Assembly (NCBI RefSeq): GCF_004768545.1
Contig: NZ_CP038635.1
Coordinates: 434,001-498,000, forward strand
Origin: Cupriavidus oxalaticus
GTDB taxonomy: Bacteria; Pseudomonadota; Gammaproteobacteria; Burkholderiales; Burkholderiaceae
Reading direction: 5' to 3'
Length of the DNA stretch: 64,000 bases
This document shows positions 35,524 through 45,244 of the stretch, piece after piece. The stretch's first letter is position 1, and each line of letters begins with the position of its first letter. The translations under genes were made by a program, and so were the position numbers. The notes under the pieces are model-generated. The model was not told where the DNA came from. It ran no database searches and saw nothing but the letters and a program-made list of their open reading frames with translations.

Positions 35524-36021
35524 ATGTTGTTTTCGAAGAAGAAGGGCCTTTCGATCGATACGCTGATCGGCGCAGACACCGCCATCGACGGCGACCTGGT
35601 GTTTGCCGGAGGCCTGCGGCTGGATGGGCGTGTGCGCGGCAACGTCACCGCGGCGCCGGGCAAGGCAAGCATGCTGGTGGTCAGCGAGAAGGGTATGGTC
35701 GAAGGCGAGATCAGCGTCGGCCACCTGGTGCTGAATGGCACGGTGAAGGGGCCGGTGCAAGCGACCGACCTGCTGGAGTTGCAGCCGCAGGCCCGCGTGC
35801 TGGGAGACGTGCGTTATGCGGCGCTGGAGATGCACCAGGGAGCACTGGTCGAAGGGAGGCTGGTGCCGCTGGCACAGGGCGCGGCCGGTGAAGTCAAGGC
35901 GTTGCCCAACGTGATCGATGGCGGTGCCGTAACGGAAGTGACGGAAAAGACGGCTGAAACAGATGCTGCGGACGACGAAACTCCGCCAGACGCAGCCAGT
36001 CCCACCGAAAAGGCCGCCTGA
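35524..36021 (+). CDS. Bactofilin (polymer-forming cytoskeletal protein)
   Basis: The 165-residue product has a central bactofilin beta-helix of short repeated strands rich in Gly, Val and Leu: IDTLIGADTAIDGDLVFAGG, LRLDGRVRGNVTAAPGK, GEISVGHLVLNGTVKGPV, then VLGDVRYAALEMHQGALVEG (each as separate turns). The flanking tails are unstructured and charged, with an acidic Asp/Glu/Thr-rich C-terminus. Bactofilins polymerise without nucleotide and scaffold cell-wall or polar proteins. AGAGAGGAG precedes the start. It sits 102 bases before erpA on the same strand. Confidence 0.9.
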   Translation: MLFSKKKGLSIDTLIGADTAIDGDLVFAGGLRLDGRVRGNVTAAPGKASMLVVSEKGMVEGEISVGHLVLNGTVKGPVQATDLLELQPQARVLGDVRYAALEMHQGALVEGRLVPLAQGAAGEVKALPNVIDGGAVTEVTEKTAETDAADDETPPDAASPTEKAA

Positions 36022-36122
36022 GCGGCCTGCCGCACGTCCGGAAACCCTTGAAAACAAAGGGGTTCGGCACGATCTTCCAGTAGCGCTTAGAATACAGGCG
36101 TATCTAAACAGGAGAACACCCC

Positions 36123-36491
36123 ATGAACGCAGTCGCAGAGGCACCCGTTACCGAGGACGTGCCGGCACCGTTCGTCTTTACCGACAGCGCCGCCGACAAG
36201 GTCAAGCAGTTGATCGAGGAAGAGGGCAATGCCGAGCTGAAACTGCGCGTGTTCGTGCAGGGCGGCGGCTGCTCGGGCTTCCAGTACGGCTTTACCTTCG
36301 ACGAGGAAGTCAACGAAGACGACACCACCATGGTCAAGAACGGCGTCACCCTGCTGATCGACTCGATGAGCTACCAGTACCTGGTCGGCGCCGAGATCGA
36401 CTACAAGGAAGACATCAACGGCGCCCAGTTTGTGATCAAGAACCCGAATGCCTCGACCACCTGCGGTTGCGGCTCGTCGTTCTCGGTCTGA
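36123..36491 (+). CDS. erpA: Iron-sulfur cluster insertion protein ErpA
   Basis: The 122-residue A-type carrier has the three conserved cluster-binding cysteines in [15 protein letters not shown] and [11 protein letters not shown]. It delivers Fe-S clusters to apo-enzymes, notably those of isoprenoid synthesis and respiration. The N-terminal extension (about 12 residues) is variable in the family. AGGAGAACACCCC lies before the start. It ends at a strong terminator. Confidence 0.96.
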   Translation: MNAVAEAPVTEDVPAPFVFTDSAADKVKQLIEEEGNAELKLRVFVQGGGCSGFQYGFTFDEEVNEDDTTMVKNGVTLLIDSMSYQYLVGAEIDYKEDINGAQFVIKNPNASTTCGCGSSFSV

Positions 36492-36506
36492 GCGGTTCCG
36501 CCCCCA

Positions 36507-36536
36507 AAAAAACGCACCTTCGGGTGCGTTTTTTTG
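36507..36536 (+). terminator. Bidirectional terminator after erpA
   Basis: AAAAAAACGCACC / GGTGCGTTTTTTT with a TTCG tetraloop, A and T runs on both sides. It separates erpA from the convergent dioxygenase-like gene. Confidence 0.93.
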
Positions 36537-36550
36537 TTTCGGGATCGTGA

Positions 36551-37360
36551 CTACTGGCCGGCGCGCCAGACCACCGGAAACCAGTCCTCGCGCAAGCGCT
36601 CGCCGGTCTGCTGGCCGATGCCGGGAAACGGGGGCGAGGTACGTCCCGGCCGTTGCATGAAGCGCACGTCGTCCCCAAGGAAACGCGCCGAGAACGCGCG
36701 CCGGCGGCCGGTGCCGGTATTGCCCGCGGCGCCGTGCACGGTGCGGAAGTCGAATACCAGCGCATCGCCCGGTTCCAGTTCGGGCGCAAGCAGCGTGTGG
36801 CTGCCGTCCTCGACATCCGGCATGTCCATGAATGCACTGTCATCGTTGCCCTGGCCGCCATAGAAGCTTTCGTTGCTGGCCCAGCGCCTGGGCCGTACCA
36901 GCCGCGGCCAGCGATGCGAGCCGGCCACCACGCGCAGCGTATTGGCCTGCGTGACGGGATCCAGCGGGATCCAGTAGCTCGCGGTCTGGGTGCCGTCGAC
37001 GCAGTAGTAGGGCAGGTCCTGGTGCCACGGCGTGGGCTTGGCCGTGCCAGGCTCCTTCACCAGGATGTGTTCGTGGAACACCTGCACGGCCTGCGATTGC
37101 ATGATGCGGCCGGCGATGGACCCCGCCGCGGACTGGCGGATAAAAGCATCGAACGGCGCGATGCGCTGCCAATTGCAGTAGTCCTCGAAAAAGCGCCCGC
37201 CTTCGCCGGGCCGTACGTTCTCGATGGCGAAAGGGCCAGGCTCGGCCAGGTTCTGCGCGAAGCCTTCGCGCAGGGTCTCGATCCACTCCGCGAACGCGCC
37301 GCGCAGCACCAGCACGCCGTCGCGCTGGTAGGTATCGATCTGTTCCTGGGTAATTTCCAT
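36551..37360 (-). CDS. Phytanoyl-CoA dioxygenase (PhyH) family protein
   Basis: The 269-residue product belongs to the Fe(II)/2-oxoglutarate oxygenases. The iron site is visible as HQDLPYY (His-x-Asp) and the distal His in DFRTVHGAAGN, with Arg of 2-oxoglutarate binding following in the RRAFSARFLGDD region. Family members hydroxylate lipids, amino acids or small natural products; the substrate is unknown here. The start at 37360 gives MEITQEQIDTYQRDGVLVL, typical of PhyH. It is divergent from a LysR gene 90 bases away, and the shared control region carries three half-sites. Confidence 0.87.
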   Translation of the reverse strand: MEITQEQIDTYQRDGVLVLRGAFAEWIETLREGFAQNLAEPGPFAIENVRPGEGGRFFEDYCNWQRIAPFDAFIRQSAAGSIAGRIMQSQAVQVFHEHILVKEPGTAKPTPWHQDLPYYCVDGTQTASYWIPLDPVTQANTLRVVAGSHRWPRLVRPRRWASNESFYGGQGNDDSAFMDMPDVEDGSHTLLAPELEPGDALVFDFRTVHGAAGNTGTGRRRAFSARFLGDDVRFMQRPGRTSPPFPGIGQQTGERLREDWFPVVWRAGQ

Positions 37361-37408
37361 GGCGGGGGCTCCGTTTGACGATGCTCGCAGTATCGGCATC
37401 CGTCATGG

Positions 37409-37448
37409 ATAGGAAAAGCATATATTTCCTATGGTGTGATATAGGAAA
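37409..37448. promoter_or_regulatory. Three evenly spaced half-sites in the PhyH/LysR divergent region
   Basis: ATAGGAAA (37409-37416), inverted TTTCCTAT (37425-37432) and ATAGGAAA (37441-37448) start exactly 16 bases apart. The last ends two bases before the LysR start codon. The pattern suits binding of a LysR tetramer to regulate both divergent genes. Confidence 0.6.
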
Positions 37449-37450
37449 AT

Positions 37451-38368
37451 ATGATCCCTTTCTCTTTCCGCCAGCTCGAGTACTTCGTCGCCGCCGCCGA
37501 GCACGGCAGCATCAGCGCGGCGGCGCGCGCCCGCCATGTGTCGCAGCCGTCTGTATCGACCGCGATCGCACAGCTGGAAGACACGCTGGGAGAGCCGCTG
37601 TTCCGGCGCCAGGTCAGCCGCGGCCTGGCGCTGACGCCGGCCGGCCAGCGCCTGCTTGGCCGTGCGCGCGACATATTGGCGCTGGCGGCGGGCCTGACTA
37701 CCGACGAAGCGGGCGAGCGCGGCCTGAGCGGCCAGTTGTCGCTGACGTGTTTCCAGGACCTGGGGCCGTATTTCGTGCCGCGCCTGCTGGCCGGCTTCCG
37801 CGAGCGGCACCCCCGGGTCTCGGTGACGCTGTTCGAGGCTGACCTCGCCACCGTGCACCGCGCGCTGCAGGCCGGCAAGGCGGAACTGGCGCTGACCTAC
37901 GACCTCGGGCTGGATGCCCGCACCGAGCGCTGCACACTTGCGCAACTGCCCCCCTACGCGCTGCTGCCCGCTGGACACGCGCTGGCGCACAGCGCAGATG
38001 TGAGCCTGGCCGACCTTGCCCGCGAGCGTCTGATCCTGGAGGACATCCCGCAGACTCGCGAGTACTTCCTGTCGCTGTTCTGGGCGCATGGTTTGCACCC
38101 GGCACTGCACCAGTACACGCAGACCTTCGAGATGCAGCGCGGACTGGTCGCGCACGGCTACGGCGTGGCGCTGTCTTGCACCCGGCCGGCGGGGGACCAC
38201 AGCTACGACGGCATGCCGATCGCCTGCCTGCCGCTACGCGAGCCGGTGACGCCGCAGCGCGTGGTGCTGGCGCGCTCGCCGGCCATGCGGCCGTCGCCGC
38301 TGGCGCAGGCATTCATGACGTATGTGGAGGAGGGCGGCGCCGGCGCGGAAGCGGTTCAGCGCGGATAG
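37451..38368 (+). CDS. LysR family transcriptional regulator, likely regulator of the PhyH-family gene
   Basis: The 305-residue product has a LysR helix-turn-helix at the start ([20 protein letters not shown], then [20 protein letters not shown]) and a full inducer-binding domain. It is transcribed away from the phytanoyl-CoA dioxygenase-like gene, the classical LysR-target layout. Its start codon lies two bases from a conserved half-site, so autoregulation is likely. Its 3' end overlaps that of anmK by 13 bases (tail to tail). Confidence 0.92.
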   Translation: MIPFSFRQLEYFVAAAEHGSISAAARARHVSQPSVSTAIAQLEDTLGEPLFRRQVSRGLALTPAGQRLLGRARDILALAAGLTTDEAGERGLSGQLSLTCFQDLGPYFVPRLLAGFRERHPRVSVTLFEADLATVHRALQAGKAELALTYDLGLDARTERCTLAQLPPYALLPAGHALAHSADVSLADLARERLILEDIPQTREYFLSLFWAHGLHPALHQYTQTFEMQRGLVAHGYGVALSCTRPAGDHSYDGMPIACLPLREPVTPQRVVLARSPAMRPSPLAQAFMTYVEEGGAGAEAVQRG

Positions 38369-39483
38369 ATCGCGCCCAGCACGCGCTGGCCGGCAGCGCC
38401 GGTCACGGTTGGCACGTTGCCAGGCAGGCGCAGCGTGCACTGGCGCGCCAGCCAGGCAAAGGCGATGGCTTCCACCTGAGAGACCGGCACGCCATAGTGT
38501 TCCGAGGTTTCGATGGCCACGCCAGGCAGCGCCTGCGCCAGCCGCGTCATCACGAAGGCGTTACGGGCGCCGCCGCCGCAGACCACGAGGCGCCTTGCGT
38601 CACGCGCATGGGTACGGATATCGCGCGCGATGGCTTCGGCGGTCAGCGCCGCCAGCGTCGCCTGCACGTCATCAGGCGCGAGGTGCCCGAAAGCCTGCAG
38701 CTGGATATCGAGCCAGCCGGGATGGAACAGGTCGCGGCCGGTGCTCTTGGGCGGCGGCGCGCTGAAGTAAGGATCCGCCAGGCACCGCGCCAGCAGCGCA
38801 TCGTCGACGCGCCCGCTGGCCGCCCAGTCGCCATTGCTGTCGAACGGCAGCTCGCGGTGGCGATGGATCCAGTAGTCGAGCAGCGCATTGCCCGGGCCGC
38901 AGTCGAAACCGCTGACGGCGCCGGTGGCAGGCAGGATGCTGATATTGGAAATGCCGCCGATATTGCAGGCGACACGAGTCTCGACGTCGCTGCCGAACAG
39001 CGCATGATGCAGCGCCGGCACCAGCGGTGCGCCCTGGCCGCCGGCGGCGACGTCGCGGCTGCGGAAATCCGCCACCACATCGATGCCGGTGAGTTCGGCC
39101 AACCGGGCCGGATGCTGGCTCTGGCGCGTGTAGCCGATGCCGTCGTACAGGCCGGGCCGGTGCCGGATGGTCTGGCCATGCGCGCCGATCGCGGCGACCG
39201 CGGCGGCCGGCACGCCGGCCTCGCGCAGCAGCGTGGCCACGCAGGCGGCGTAGACCTCGGCCAGCGCATTGGCCGCCAGTGCCTCGCGGTGGATCTCGTT
39301 CTCGCCCGGCTGCTGCAGGGCGCCGTATGCGGCGCGCAGCGCCTCGGGGAAAGGTTCGCTGGCGGCGGCCAGTACTTCCGGCCGCGCGCCGCTGAAATCG
39401 ACCAGCACCGCATCGGCACCGTCCATGCTGGTGCCGGACATGATGCCGATATAGCGTTCGCTGCCTGGCTCGGGCGGGGTCAC
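38356..39483 (-). CDS. anmK: Anhydro-N-acetylmuramic acid kinase
   Basis: The 375-residue kinase opens and phosphorylates 1,6-anhydro-MurNAc to MurNAc-6-phosphate during peptidoglycan recycling. It has the family start [20 protein letters not shown] (ATP-binding GTSMDG at residues 17-22), [13 protein letters not shown], and [13 protein letters not shown] with the [12 protein letters not shown] motif. It is followed (minus strand order reversed) by the LysR gene and preceded by the M23 peptidase gene 10 bases away, a gene pair common in betaproteobacteria. Both act on the cell wall. Confidence 0.95.
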   Translation of the reverse strand: MTPPEPGSERYIGIMSGTSMDGADAVLVDFSGARPEVLAAASEPFPEALRAAYGALQQPGENEIHREALAANALAEVYAACVATLLREAGVPAAAVAAIGAHGQTIRHRPGLYDGIGYTRQSQHPARLAELTGIDVVADFRSRDVAAGGQGAPLVPALHHALFGSDVETRVACNIGGISNISILPATGAVSGFDCGPGNALLDYWIHRHRELPFDSNGDWAASGRVDDALLARCLADPYFSAPPPKSTGRDLFHPGWLDIQLQAFGHLAPDDVQATLAALTAEAIARDIRTHARDARRLVVCGGGARNAFVMTRLAQALPGVAIETSEHYGVPVSQVEAIAFAWLARQCTLRLPGNVPTVTGAAGQRVLGAIYPR

Positions 39484-39493
39484 GGTCGGCGCG

Positions 39494-40888
39494 TCAGTTG
39501 GAAGCGGTCAGCACGTTGTAGGCACGCAGCGCATTGATGCGGCTGAGCAGCCCGCTGGTGTAGGTCTGGAATTCCTGGCGCGACTTGCCGCTCAGCGGCG
39601 GGGATTCCATCAGCGTGATGGTCAGCGGGTTCTGCGGCACGTCGTTGAAGCGGAACTCATAGTGCAGGTGCGGCCCGGTAGCCCAGCCGGTCGAGCCGAC
39701 ATAGCCGATCAGCTGGCCTTGCCGCACCGGCTGGCCCTGGCGCATGCCGGCAAAGCCGGACAGGTGCGCGTAGTAGGTCGAGTAGCCGTTGGCATGGCTC
39801 AGGATGACGATATTGCCGTAGCCGTTCTGCTGGCCGACGAATTCGACCACGCCATCGCCGGTGGCCAGCACCTTGGTGCCGGTCGGGGCGGCGAAGTCCA
39901 CGCCCTTGTGCTGGGCCCAGTCGTGGTGCAGCGGATGCTCGCGGCCGCCGAAGCCCGACGACACGCGCGAGAACTCCACCGGCGAACGCAGGAACGGCCG
40001 CTTCATGCTGCGCCCGTCGAACGTGTAATAGGCGCCGGCGCCATCCTTGCCATCTTCGGGCGAGAACCACAGCGCCTGGTGCAGCTGGTTACGGTTGATC
40101 AGTTCGATCGCGATCACGCGGCCGTTGCGCACGAAGGTGCCGTCGCGGAAGCCGGCTTCATAGATGATGCGGAAGCGGTCGCCGCTGGCGATATCGTGGT
40201 GGAAGTCGATCACGCCGGAGAAGATCGACAGCATCTGCTGCACGACCTCGTCGGGCACGTTGGCCGCGTCCATGGCCTTGAAGAAGCCGGCGCCGGAAAT
40301 CGCGCCCGACGCCATCTCGTAGTGCACGTCGTTGTCGACGCGCTGGACCTTGGCCTTGTAGGCGGCGGTGCCGTTGCCGGTGGCCGCGCGCACGCGCTCG
40401 ATCACCAGCTCGCGCGAGGCCGCGGCGTCGCCGCCGAGGTTGGCCTGCAGCGACACCAGCATGTTGCTTTCGTCGATCTCCGCTTGCACCGCCTGGCCGG
40501 GGTTCAGGCTGAACAGCCCGCGCGCGGTGGGGTTCTTGACGATAAAGGCTTGCGCATCGGGATCGTCCACGCCGAGACGGCGCAGCAGGCTGCCGATGGT
40601 GTCGCCGCGCTGCATGCGCTCTTCGCGCACGTACACGGCCTGGCTGTCGGTCAGCAGGTCGAGCTGCTCGCGCACGTCGGGCATGCGCAGGGGCTGCTCG
40701 GTGCGCGGGGCGAGAGGATCGTCGAAGGCGCTGCGCGGTGCCACGCCCATCGCCGCGGCCATGCCGAGCGTAAAGATTGCACCCACCGAGGCAGTGAGTT
40801 GCTTGCGCCGGCGCGCATGCTGGGGGTTGGTTGGGTCAACAAGAACCACCAGCTCGCGCGCGAAAACTTCGCGGAGTCTTGACCACAT
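39494..40888 (-). CDS. M23 family metallopeptidase (LytM-type) with N-terminal membrane anchor
   Basis: The roughly 464-residue product has a cytoplasmic N-terminus, one membrane helix (about residues 33-52) and a periplasmic remainder. The C-terminal LytM domain keeps the zinc ligands [11 protein letters not shown] (His, Asp) and [11 protein letters not shown] (HxH), so it should be an active endopeptidase cleaving peptidoglycan cross-links. A middle region (about 85-180) resembles LysM/OapA-type glycan-binding segments. The ATG at 40888 is taken; a GTG one codon upstream is the alternative. It is divergent from tyrS across a 270-base gap in which nothing beyond AT-rich promoter-like sequence near 41095-41130 is seen. 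Confidence 0.92.
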   Translation of the reverse strand: MWSRLREVFARELVVLVDPTNPQHARRRKQLTASVGAIFTLGMAAAMGVAPRSAFDDPLAPRTEQPLRMPDVREQLDLLTDSQAVYVREERMQRGDTIGSLLRRLGVDDPDAQAFIVKNPTARGLFSLNPGQAVQAEIDESNMLVSLQANLGGDAAASRELVIERVRAATGNGTAAYKAKVQRVDNDVHYEMASGAISGAGFFKAMDAANVPDEVVQQMLSIFSGVIDFHHDIASGDRFRIIYEAGFRDGTFVRNGRVIAIELINRNQLHQALWFSPEDGKDGAGAYYTFDGRSMKRPFLRSPVEFSRVSSGFGGREHPLHHDWAQHKGVDFAAPTGTKVLATGDGVVEFVGQQNGYGNIVILSHANGYSTYYAHLSGFAGMRQGQPVRQGQLIGYVGSTGWATGPHLHYEFRFNDVPQNPLTITLMESPPLSGKSRQEFQTYTSGLLSRINALRAYNVLTASN

Positions 40889-41158
40889 CACGTAAAATTC
40901 AACCTTGGTCTGAGCACCGCTGCTGCAACGATGTGTCTCGTCTGCCTTCCTCCCCCGAGGTGCGGCGCGTGCTGTTCACTTTATCGGGTCACCTGCATCG
41001 GATCGCGGCATCGATTCATTTCGAGGGCTGCGGCAGGTGACGGTTGGCGCACAGGGGAGGCTCCCGCTGGCGCCGGGAAAGGCGGATTATACCAAAAACC
41101 GCTGCTCGCGGCTGTCGGAATCTTTCCTAAAATTTCATGTATTTCAAAGACTTACGTC

Positions 41159-42400
41159 ATGACTGAAGTTTCCACGGGCCCCGCGGCCAAATACCCCTTG
41201 ACGCCGTCGGTGATGCACGCCCTGGAGGTCTCCAAGCGTGGCTGCGACGAACTTCTGATCGAATCCGAATGGGCGCAGAAGCTGGCGCGCAGCGAGGCCA
41301 CCGGCGTGCCGCTGCGCATCAAGCTGGGCCTGGATCCGACCGCGCCCGACATCCATATCGGCCACACCGTGGTGCTGAACAAGCTGCGCCAGCTGCAGGA
41401 CCTCGGCCACCAGGTGATCTTCCTGATCGGCGATTTCACCTCGACCATCGGCGATCCGTCGGGCCGCAACAGCACGCGCCCGCCGCTGACGCGCGAGCAG
41501 ATCGAGGCCAACGCGCAGACCTACTACCGCCAGGCCAGCCTGGTGCTGGACCCGGCCCGCACCGAGATCCGCTACAACAGCGAGTGGTGCGACCCGCTGG
41601 GCGCGCGCGGCATGATCCAGCTGGCCGCCAAGTACACCGTGGCCCGGATGATGGAGCGCGACGACTTCACCAAGCGGTTCCGCTCCGGGATTCCGATCTC
41701 GGTGCATGAGTTCCTCTACCCGCTGATGCAGGGCTATGACTCGGTCGCGCTCAAGTCCGACCTGGAGCTTGGCGGCACCGACCAGAAGTTCAACCTGCTG
41801 GTCGGCCGCGAGCTGCAGAAGGAATACGGCCAGGAGCCGCAGTGCATCCTGACCATGCCGCTGCTGGTGGGCCTGGACGGCGTCGAGAAGATGTCCAAGT
41901 CCAAGGGCAACTACGTCGGCGTGACCGAGGCGCCCAACGACATGTTCGGCAAGCTGATGAGCATCTCGGACGACCTGATGTGGCAGTACTACACGTTGCT
42001 GTCGTTCCGCCCGCTTGCCGAGATCGACCTGATGAAGCAGGAAATCGCCGCGGGCCGCAACCCGCGCGACTGCAAGGTGCTGTTGGCGCAGGAGATCGTG
42101 GCGCGCTTCCACAGCCAGGCCGATGCCGAGAAGGCGCTGGAAGACTTCAACCACCGCGCCCGCGGCGGCGTGCCCGACGATATCCCCGCGGTCAGCCTGG
42201 AAGGTGCCCCGCTGGGCATCGCGCAGCTGCTCAAGCAGGCCAACCTGGTACCGTCCACGTCCGAGGCCAACCGCAATATCGAGCAGGGCGGTGTCAAGAT
42301 CGACGGTGCCACGGTCAGCGATAAGGCCACCAGGGTCGCCGCCGGCACCTACGTCGTGCAGGTCGGCAAGCGCCGCTTCGCGCGCGTGACGCTGTCCTGA
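41159..42400 (+). CDS. tyrS: Tyrosine--tRNA ligase
   Basis: The 413-residue class I synthetase shows HIGH at residues 66-69 ([14 protein letters not shown]) and KMSKS in [13 protein letters not shown], both intact. A C-terminal S4-like RNA-binding domain follows ([12 protein letters not shown]). The [16 protein letters not shown] and [13 protein letters not shown] motifs mark the second bacterial TyrRS group. The start at 41159 gives the family N-terminus; longer in-frame sequence upstream is unconserved. dtd follows 10 bases later, pairing aminoacylation with D-Tyr-tRNA proofreading. Confidence 0.96.
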   Translation: MTEVSTGPAAKYPLTPSVMHALEVSKRGCDELLIESEWAQKLARSEATGVPLRIKLGLDPTAPDIHIGHTVVLNKLRQLQDLGHQVIFLIGDFTSTIGDPSGRNSTRPPLTREQIEANAQTYYRQASLVLDPARTEIRYNSEWCDPLGARGMIQLAAKYTVARMMERDDFTKRFRSGIPISVHEFLYPLMQGYDSVALKSDLELGGTDQKFNLLVGRELQKEYGQEPQCILTMPLLVGLDGVEKMSKSKGNYVGVTEAPNDMFGKLMSISDDLMWQYYTLLSFRPLAEIDLMKQEIAAGRNPRDCKVLLAQEIVARFHSQADAEKALEDFNHRARGGVPDDIPAVSLEGAPLGIAQLLKQANLVPSTSEANRNIEQGGVKIDGATVSDKATRVAAGTYVVQVGKRRFARVTLS

Positions 42401-42410
42401 GGCGGCGGGC

Positions 42411-42872
42411 ATGATTGCGCTGATCCAGCGTGTCGCGCAGGCCCGCGTGACCGTCGAGGGCCGCACCACCGGCGAGATCGGCGCCGGCCTGCTGGCACTG
42501 GTCTGCGCCGAGCGCGGCGACACCGAGGCGCAGGCCGAGCGCCTGCTTGCCAAGATGCTGTCGTACCGGGTGTTTTCGGATGCCGCCGGCAAGATGAACC
42601 TGCCGGTGCAGGACATGGACGGCAACGGCAATGCCGGCGGCCTGCTGGTGGTGTCGCAGTTCACGCTGGCGGCCGACACCAACAGCGGCACGCGGCCCAG
42701 CTTCACGCCCGCGGCCTCGCCGGAAGACGGCAAGCGGTTGTACGAACATTTCGTGGCGATGGCGCGCGCGGCGCATCCGCAGGTGCAGACCGGCGAGTTC
42801 GGCGCGATGATGCAGGTCAGCCTGGTCAACGACGGGCCGGTCACGTTCTGGCTGCGGGTGCCGCCGGCCTGA
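42411..42872 (+). CDS. dtd: D-aminoacyl-tRNA deacylase
   Basis: The 153-residue product removes D-amino acids (and Gly) from mischarged tRNAs. It begins [20 protein letters not shown] and holds the catalytic [17 protein letters not shown] motif and the C-terminal Gly-cisPro loop [13 protein letters not shown]. Family length is about 150. It lies 10 bases after tyrS on the same strand, a sensible operon because D-Tyr-tRNA is a main substrate. Confidence 0.96.
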   Translation: MIALIQRVAQARVTVEGRTTGEIGAGLLALVCAERGDTEAQAERLLAKMLSYRVFSDAAGKMNLPVQDMDGNGNAGGLLVVSQFTLAADTNSGTRPSFTPAASPEDGKRLYEHFVAMARAAHPQVQTGEFGAMMQVSLVNDGPVTFWLRVPPA

Positions 42873-42951
42873 TGCCGAGCGCCAGACCGCAGATCGCAAG
42901 ACAGATCCCAAGCTGCCGCGCCCCGGCGCGTCATCAAGACAGGAGAGACAA

Positions 42952-43599
42952 ATGAAACTCTGGAGCAAGTCCTTCAACGACAACGCGCCGATCCCTGGCG
43001 AGTTTGCTTTCTGCGTGCCCGATGCCGCCAGCCACGTGGCCTTGTCGGCCAACCGCAATCCCGACCTGCACTGGGAAGACGCGCCGGTCGAGACGCGCTC
43101 GTTCGTACTGATCTGCCATGACCGCGACGTGCCCAGCAAGGGCGACGACGTCAACCAGGAAGGCCGCGAAGTGCCGGCCTCGCTGCCGCGCGTGGACTTT
43201 TTCCACTGGGTGCTGGTCGACATTCCGCCGGGCCTGAGCTCGATCGCGGCCGCCTCGCACAGCGATGGCGTGATCGCGCGCGGCAAGCCGGGTCCCGAGG
43301 CCACCGGCGGCACCGCCACCGCGGGTGGCCTGCGCCACGGCATCAACGACTACACCGGCTGGTTCGCCGGCGATGCCGACATGAAGGGCGACTATTTCGG
43401 CTATGACGGCCCGTGCCCGCCGTGGAACGACACGCTGCTGCACCACTACGTGTTCACGCTGTATGCGCTGGACATCGACCGCGTGCCGCTGGATGGCACC
43501 TTCACCGGCGCGCAGGTGCGCGACGCGATCCAGGGCCACGTGCTGGCGCAGGCCAGCCTGACCGGCACCTACACGCTCAATCCCAAGCTGGCGCAGTAG
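42952..43599 (+). CDS. YbhB/YbcL family Raf kinase inhibitor-like protein (PEBP fold)
   Basis: The 215-residue protein has the phosphatidylethanolamine-binding protein fold: NPDLHWEDAPVETRSFVLIC, DFFHWVLVDIPPG and GPCPPWNDTLLHHYVFTLYALD. Bacterial members have no settled function. It is longer than the E. coli proteins (about 160-180) owing to an insertion around residues 105-150 (GVIARGKPGPEATGG, MKGDYFGYDG), which is seen in many betaproteobacterial homologues. SD AGGAGA precedes the start. Confidence 0.88.
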   Translation: MKLWSKSFNDNAPIPGEFAFCVPDAASHVALSANRNPDLHWEDAPVETRSFVLICHDRDVPSKGDDVNQEGREVPASLPRVDFFHWVLVDIPPGLSSIAAASHSDGVIARGKPGPEATGGTATAGGLRHGINDYTGWFAGDADMKGDYFGYDGPCPPWNDTLLHHYVFTLYALDIDRVPLDGTFTGAQVRDAIQGHVLAQASLTGTYTLNPKLAQ

Positions 43600-43628
43600 G
43601 CGGCTTCAAGGAAACCGAAGGAATCGGC

Positions 43629-44303
43629 ATGTCGCTAAGCTCCGGGCTGCAATCGCTGGCCTTTACCCACCTGATCGTAATCCGCCATGGCGAAACGGCC
43701 TGGAACCGGGAGCGCCGGCTGCAAGGCCAGCTCGATATTCCGCTGAACGAGACCGGCCGCGCCCAGGCGCGCGCGCTGGCTGCCGCGCTGGCCGGCGAGC
43801 CGATCGATGCGGTGTATTCCAGCGACCTGTCGCGGGCCATGGAAACCGCTGCGCCGCTCGCCGAAGCGCTCGGGCTGCAGATCCGCCCCGACGCGCGCCT
43901 GCGCGAACGCAGCTACGGCACCCTGCAGGGCAAGACCTACGCCGAAGTGGCCGAGGACCTGCCCGAAGACTTTGCCCGCTGGCAGGCGCGCGTGCCGGAC
44001 TACGCGCCGCCGCAGGGCGAATCGCTGCTCGGTTTCCACGAGCGCACCGTCGACGCCGTGCTGGCGCTGTCGCGCCGCCATCCCGGCGAGCGCATCGCGC
44101 TGGTCGCGCACGGTGGCGTGCTCGACTGCCTGTACCGCGAGGCCACCGGCATGACGCTGGAAGCGCCGCGCCAGCATGAGTTGCTCAATGCCAGTGTCAA
44201 CCGGCTGCGCAGTGACAGCTCGCACCTGACGCTGGCGGCGTGGGGGGACGTGAGCCACCTGGAAAACCTGGCGCTGGACGAGGTGGACCGGCGAGTGCCT
44301 TGA
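43629..44303 (+). CDS. Histidine phosphatase family protein (phosphoglycerate-mutase-like)
   Basis: The 224-residue product has the catalytic RHGETAWN motif (about residues 19-26), RLQGQLDIPLNETGRAQA, then SDLSRAMETAAPLAE, LRERSYGTLQGKTYAEV and the second catalytic His in ALVAHGGVLDCLYRE. The branch covers GpmB-like phosphatases and alpha-ribazole phosphatase-like enzymes; substrate cannot be fixed. It follows the PEBP gene by 29 bases. A short palindrome then separates it from the convergent transporter. Confidence 0.88.
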   Translation: MSLSSGLQSLAFTHLIVIRHGETAWNRERRLQGQLDIPLNETGRAQARALAAALAGEPIDAVYSSDLSRAMETAAPLAEALGLQIRPDARLRERSYGTLQGKTYAEVAEDLPEDFARWQARVPDYAPPQGESLLGFHERTVDAVLALSRRHPGERIALVAHGGVLDCLYREATGMTLEAPRQHELLNASVNRLRSDSSHLTLAAWGDVSHLENLALDEVDRRVP

Positions 44304-44320
44304 AGCTTTGGATGTTCCTT

Positions 44321-44337
44321 CTCCCGCCCGGCGGGAG
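44321..44337. repeat. Short REP-like palindrome
   Basis: CTCCCGCC-C-GGCGGGAG, followed by AGG, related to the elements at 14550 and 19171. It lies between convergent genes and may serve as a terminator-like structure. Confidence 0.6.
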
Positions 44338-44343
44338 AGGGCT

Positions 44344-45069
44344 TCAGACCCTCACGCGGAACGGCGTGAAGTCGGTATGCCGGTCGAAGTAGTCCTCGTT
44401 CTCCGCCCGCTTCAGGAACCCAACCACCTTGTACGTCACCGGCGTCATCACGACTTCCCAGCCGGTCTTCAGCACATACTGCGCCACGGCGACCTGGACT
44501 ACCTTCTCCAGCGGCCAGATGCCATAGAAGGCGATCACGTAAAACAGCGACGAATCCACCAGTTCGCCCGCCAGGGTCGAGCCGATCGTGCGCGTCCACA
44601 GCCACCGCCCCCCTGTCCACAGCTTCATCTTGGCCAGCACATAGCTGTTGGTGAAACTGCCGCAGCAGAATGCGATCAGCGACCCAAGCGCGATGCGCCA
44701 GGTGTTGCCAAACACATCCTGCAAGCTCTTCTGATAGTCCGCCATGAATGGCGCGACCGGCATGTTTAGCACCACCAGGCTCATGAAGGTGGCGAACGCC
44801 AGCGCGGCAAAGCCGGCCCAGACCACGCGCCGGTCACGGCCATAGCCGTAGACCTCGGTCAGCACGTCGCCAAAGATGTACGAAATCGGAAAGAACAGCA
44901 CGCCGGCGCCGAAGGTCACCGTGCCGATCACGGGCAGCGTCACCTGCGCCGCCTTGGCCGCGCCGATCAGGTTCGAACACAGCAGCACGGTGACGAACGC
45001 CACCATGACGAAGTCATAGTAGCGGTAGACGCGGCCCGGTTGGGTCGTGCTGGCGGGGACGGCGGACAT
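44344..45069 (-). CDS. Queuosine precursor transporter (VUT/YhhQ family)
   Basis: The 241-residue protein has about six membrane helices. Family hallmarks include VTFGAGVLFFPISYIFGDVLTEVYGYGRDRRVVW (in part: FPISYIFGDVLTEVYGYG) and the GSLIAFCCGSFTNSYVLAKMK region. YhhQ imports the queuine precursor preQ0/preQ1 for tRNA modification. The gene is alone; nothing around it concerns queuosine. The start gives a short polar N-terminus before the first helix. Confidence 0.9.
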   Translation of the reverse strand: MSAVPASTTQPGRVYRYYDFVMVAFVTVLLCSNLIGAAKAAQVTLPVIGTVTFGAGVLFFPISYIFGDVLTEVYGYGRDRRVVWAGFAALAFATFMSLVVLNMPVAPFMADYQKSLQDVFGNTWRIALGSLIAFCCGSFTNSYVLAKMKLWTGGRWLWTRTIGSTLAGELVDSSLFYVIAFYGIWPLEKVVQVAVAQYVLKTGWEVVMTPVTYKVVGFLKRAENEDYFDRHTDFTPFRVRV

Positions 45070-45244
45070 GGGGGCTCCCGGTCGGACGCGCTGGCGCGGT
45101 ATTTTGGGCGCGATTATGCCAGCGGGCCGCGGATTCCGTCGTGCCTGCCGCGGACCGGTCCAAGCGTTGCTGCGGCCGCCTGAAATGAAGATTCCCGGCC
45201 GAAGCCGGGAATTTCGGATGCAGCGGCGCAGCCGGGTGGCCGCG

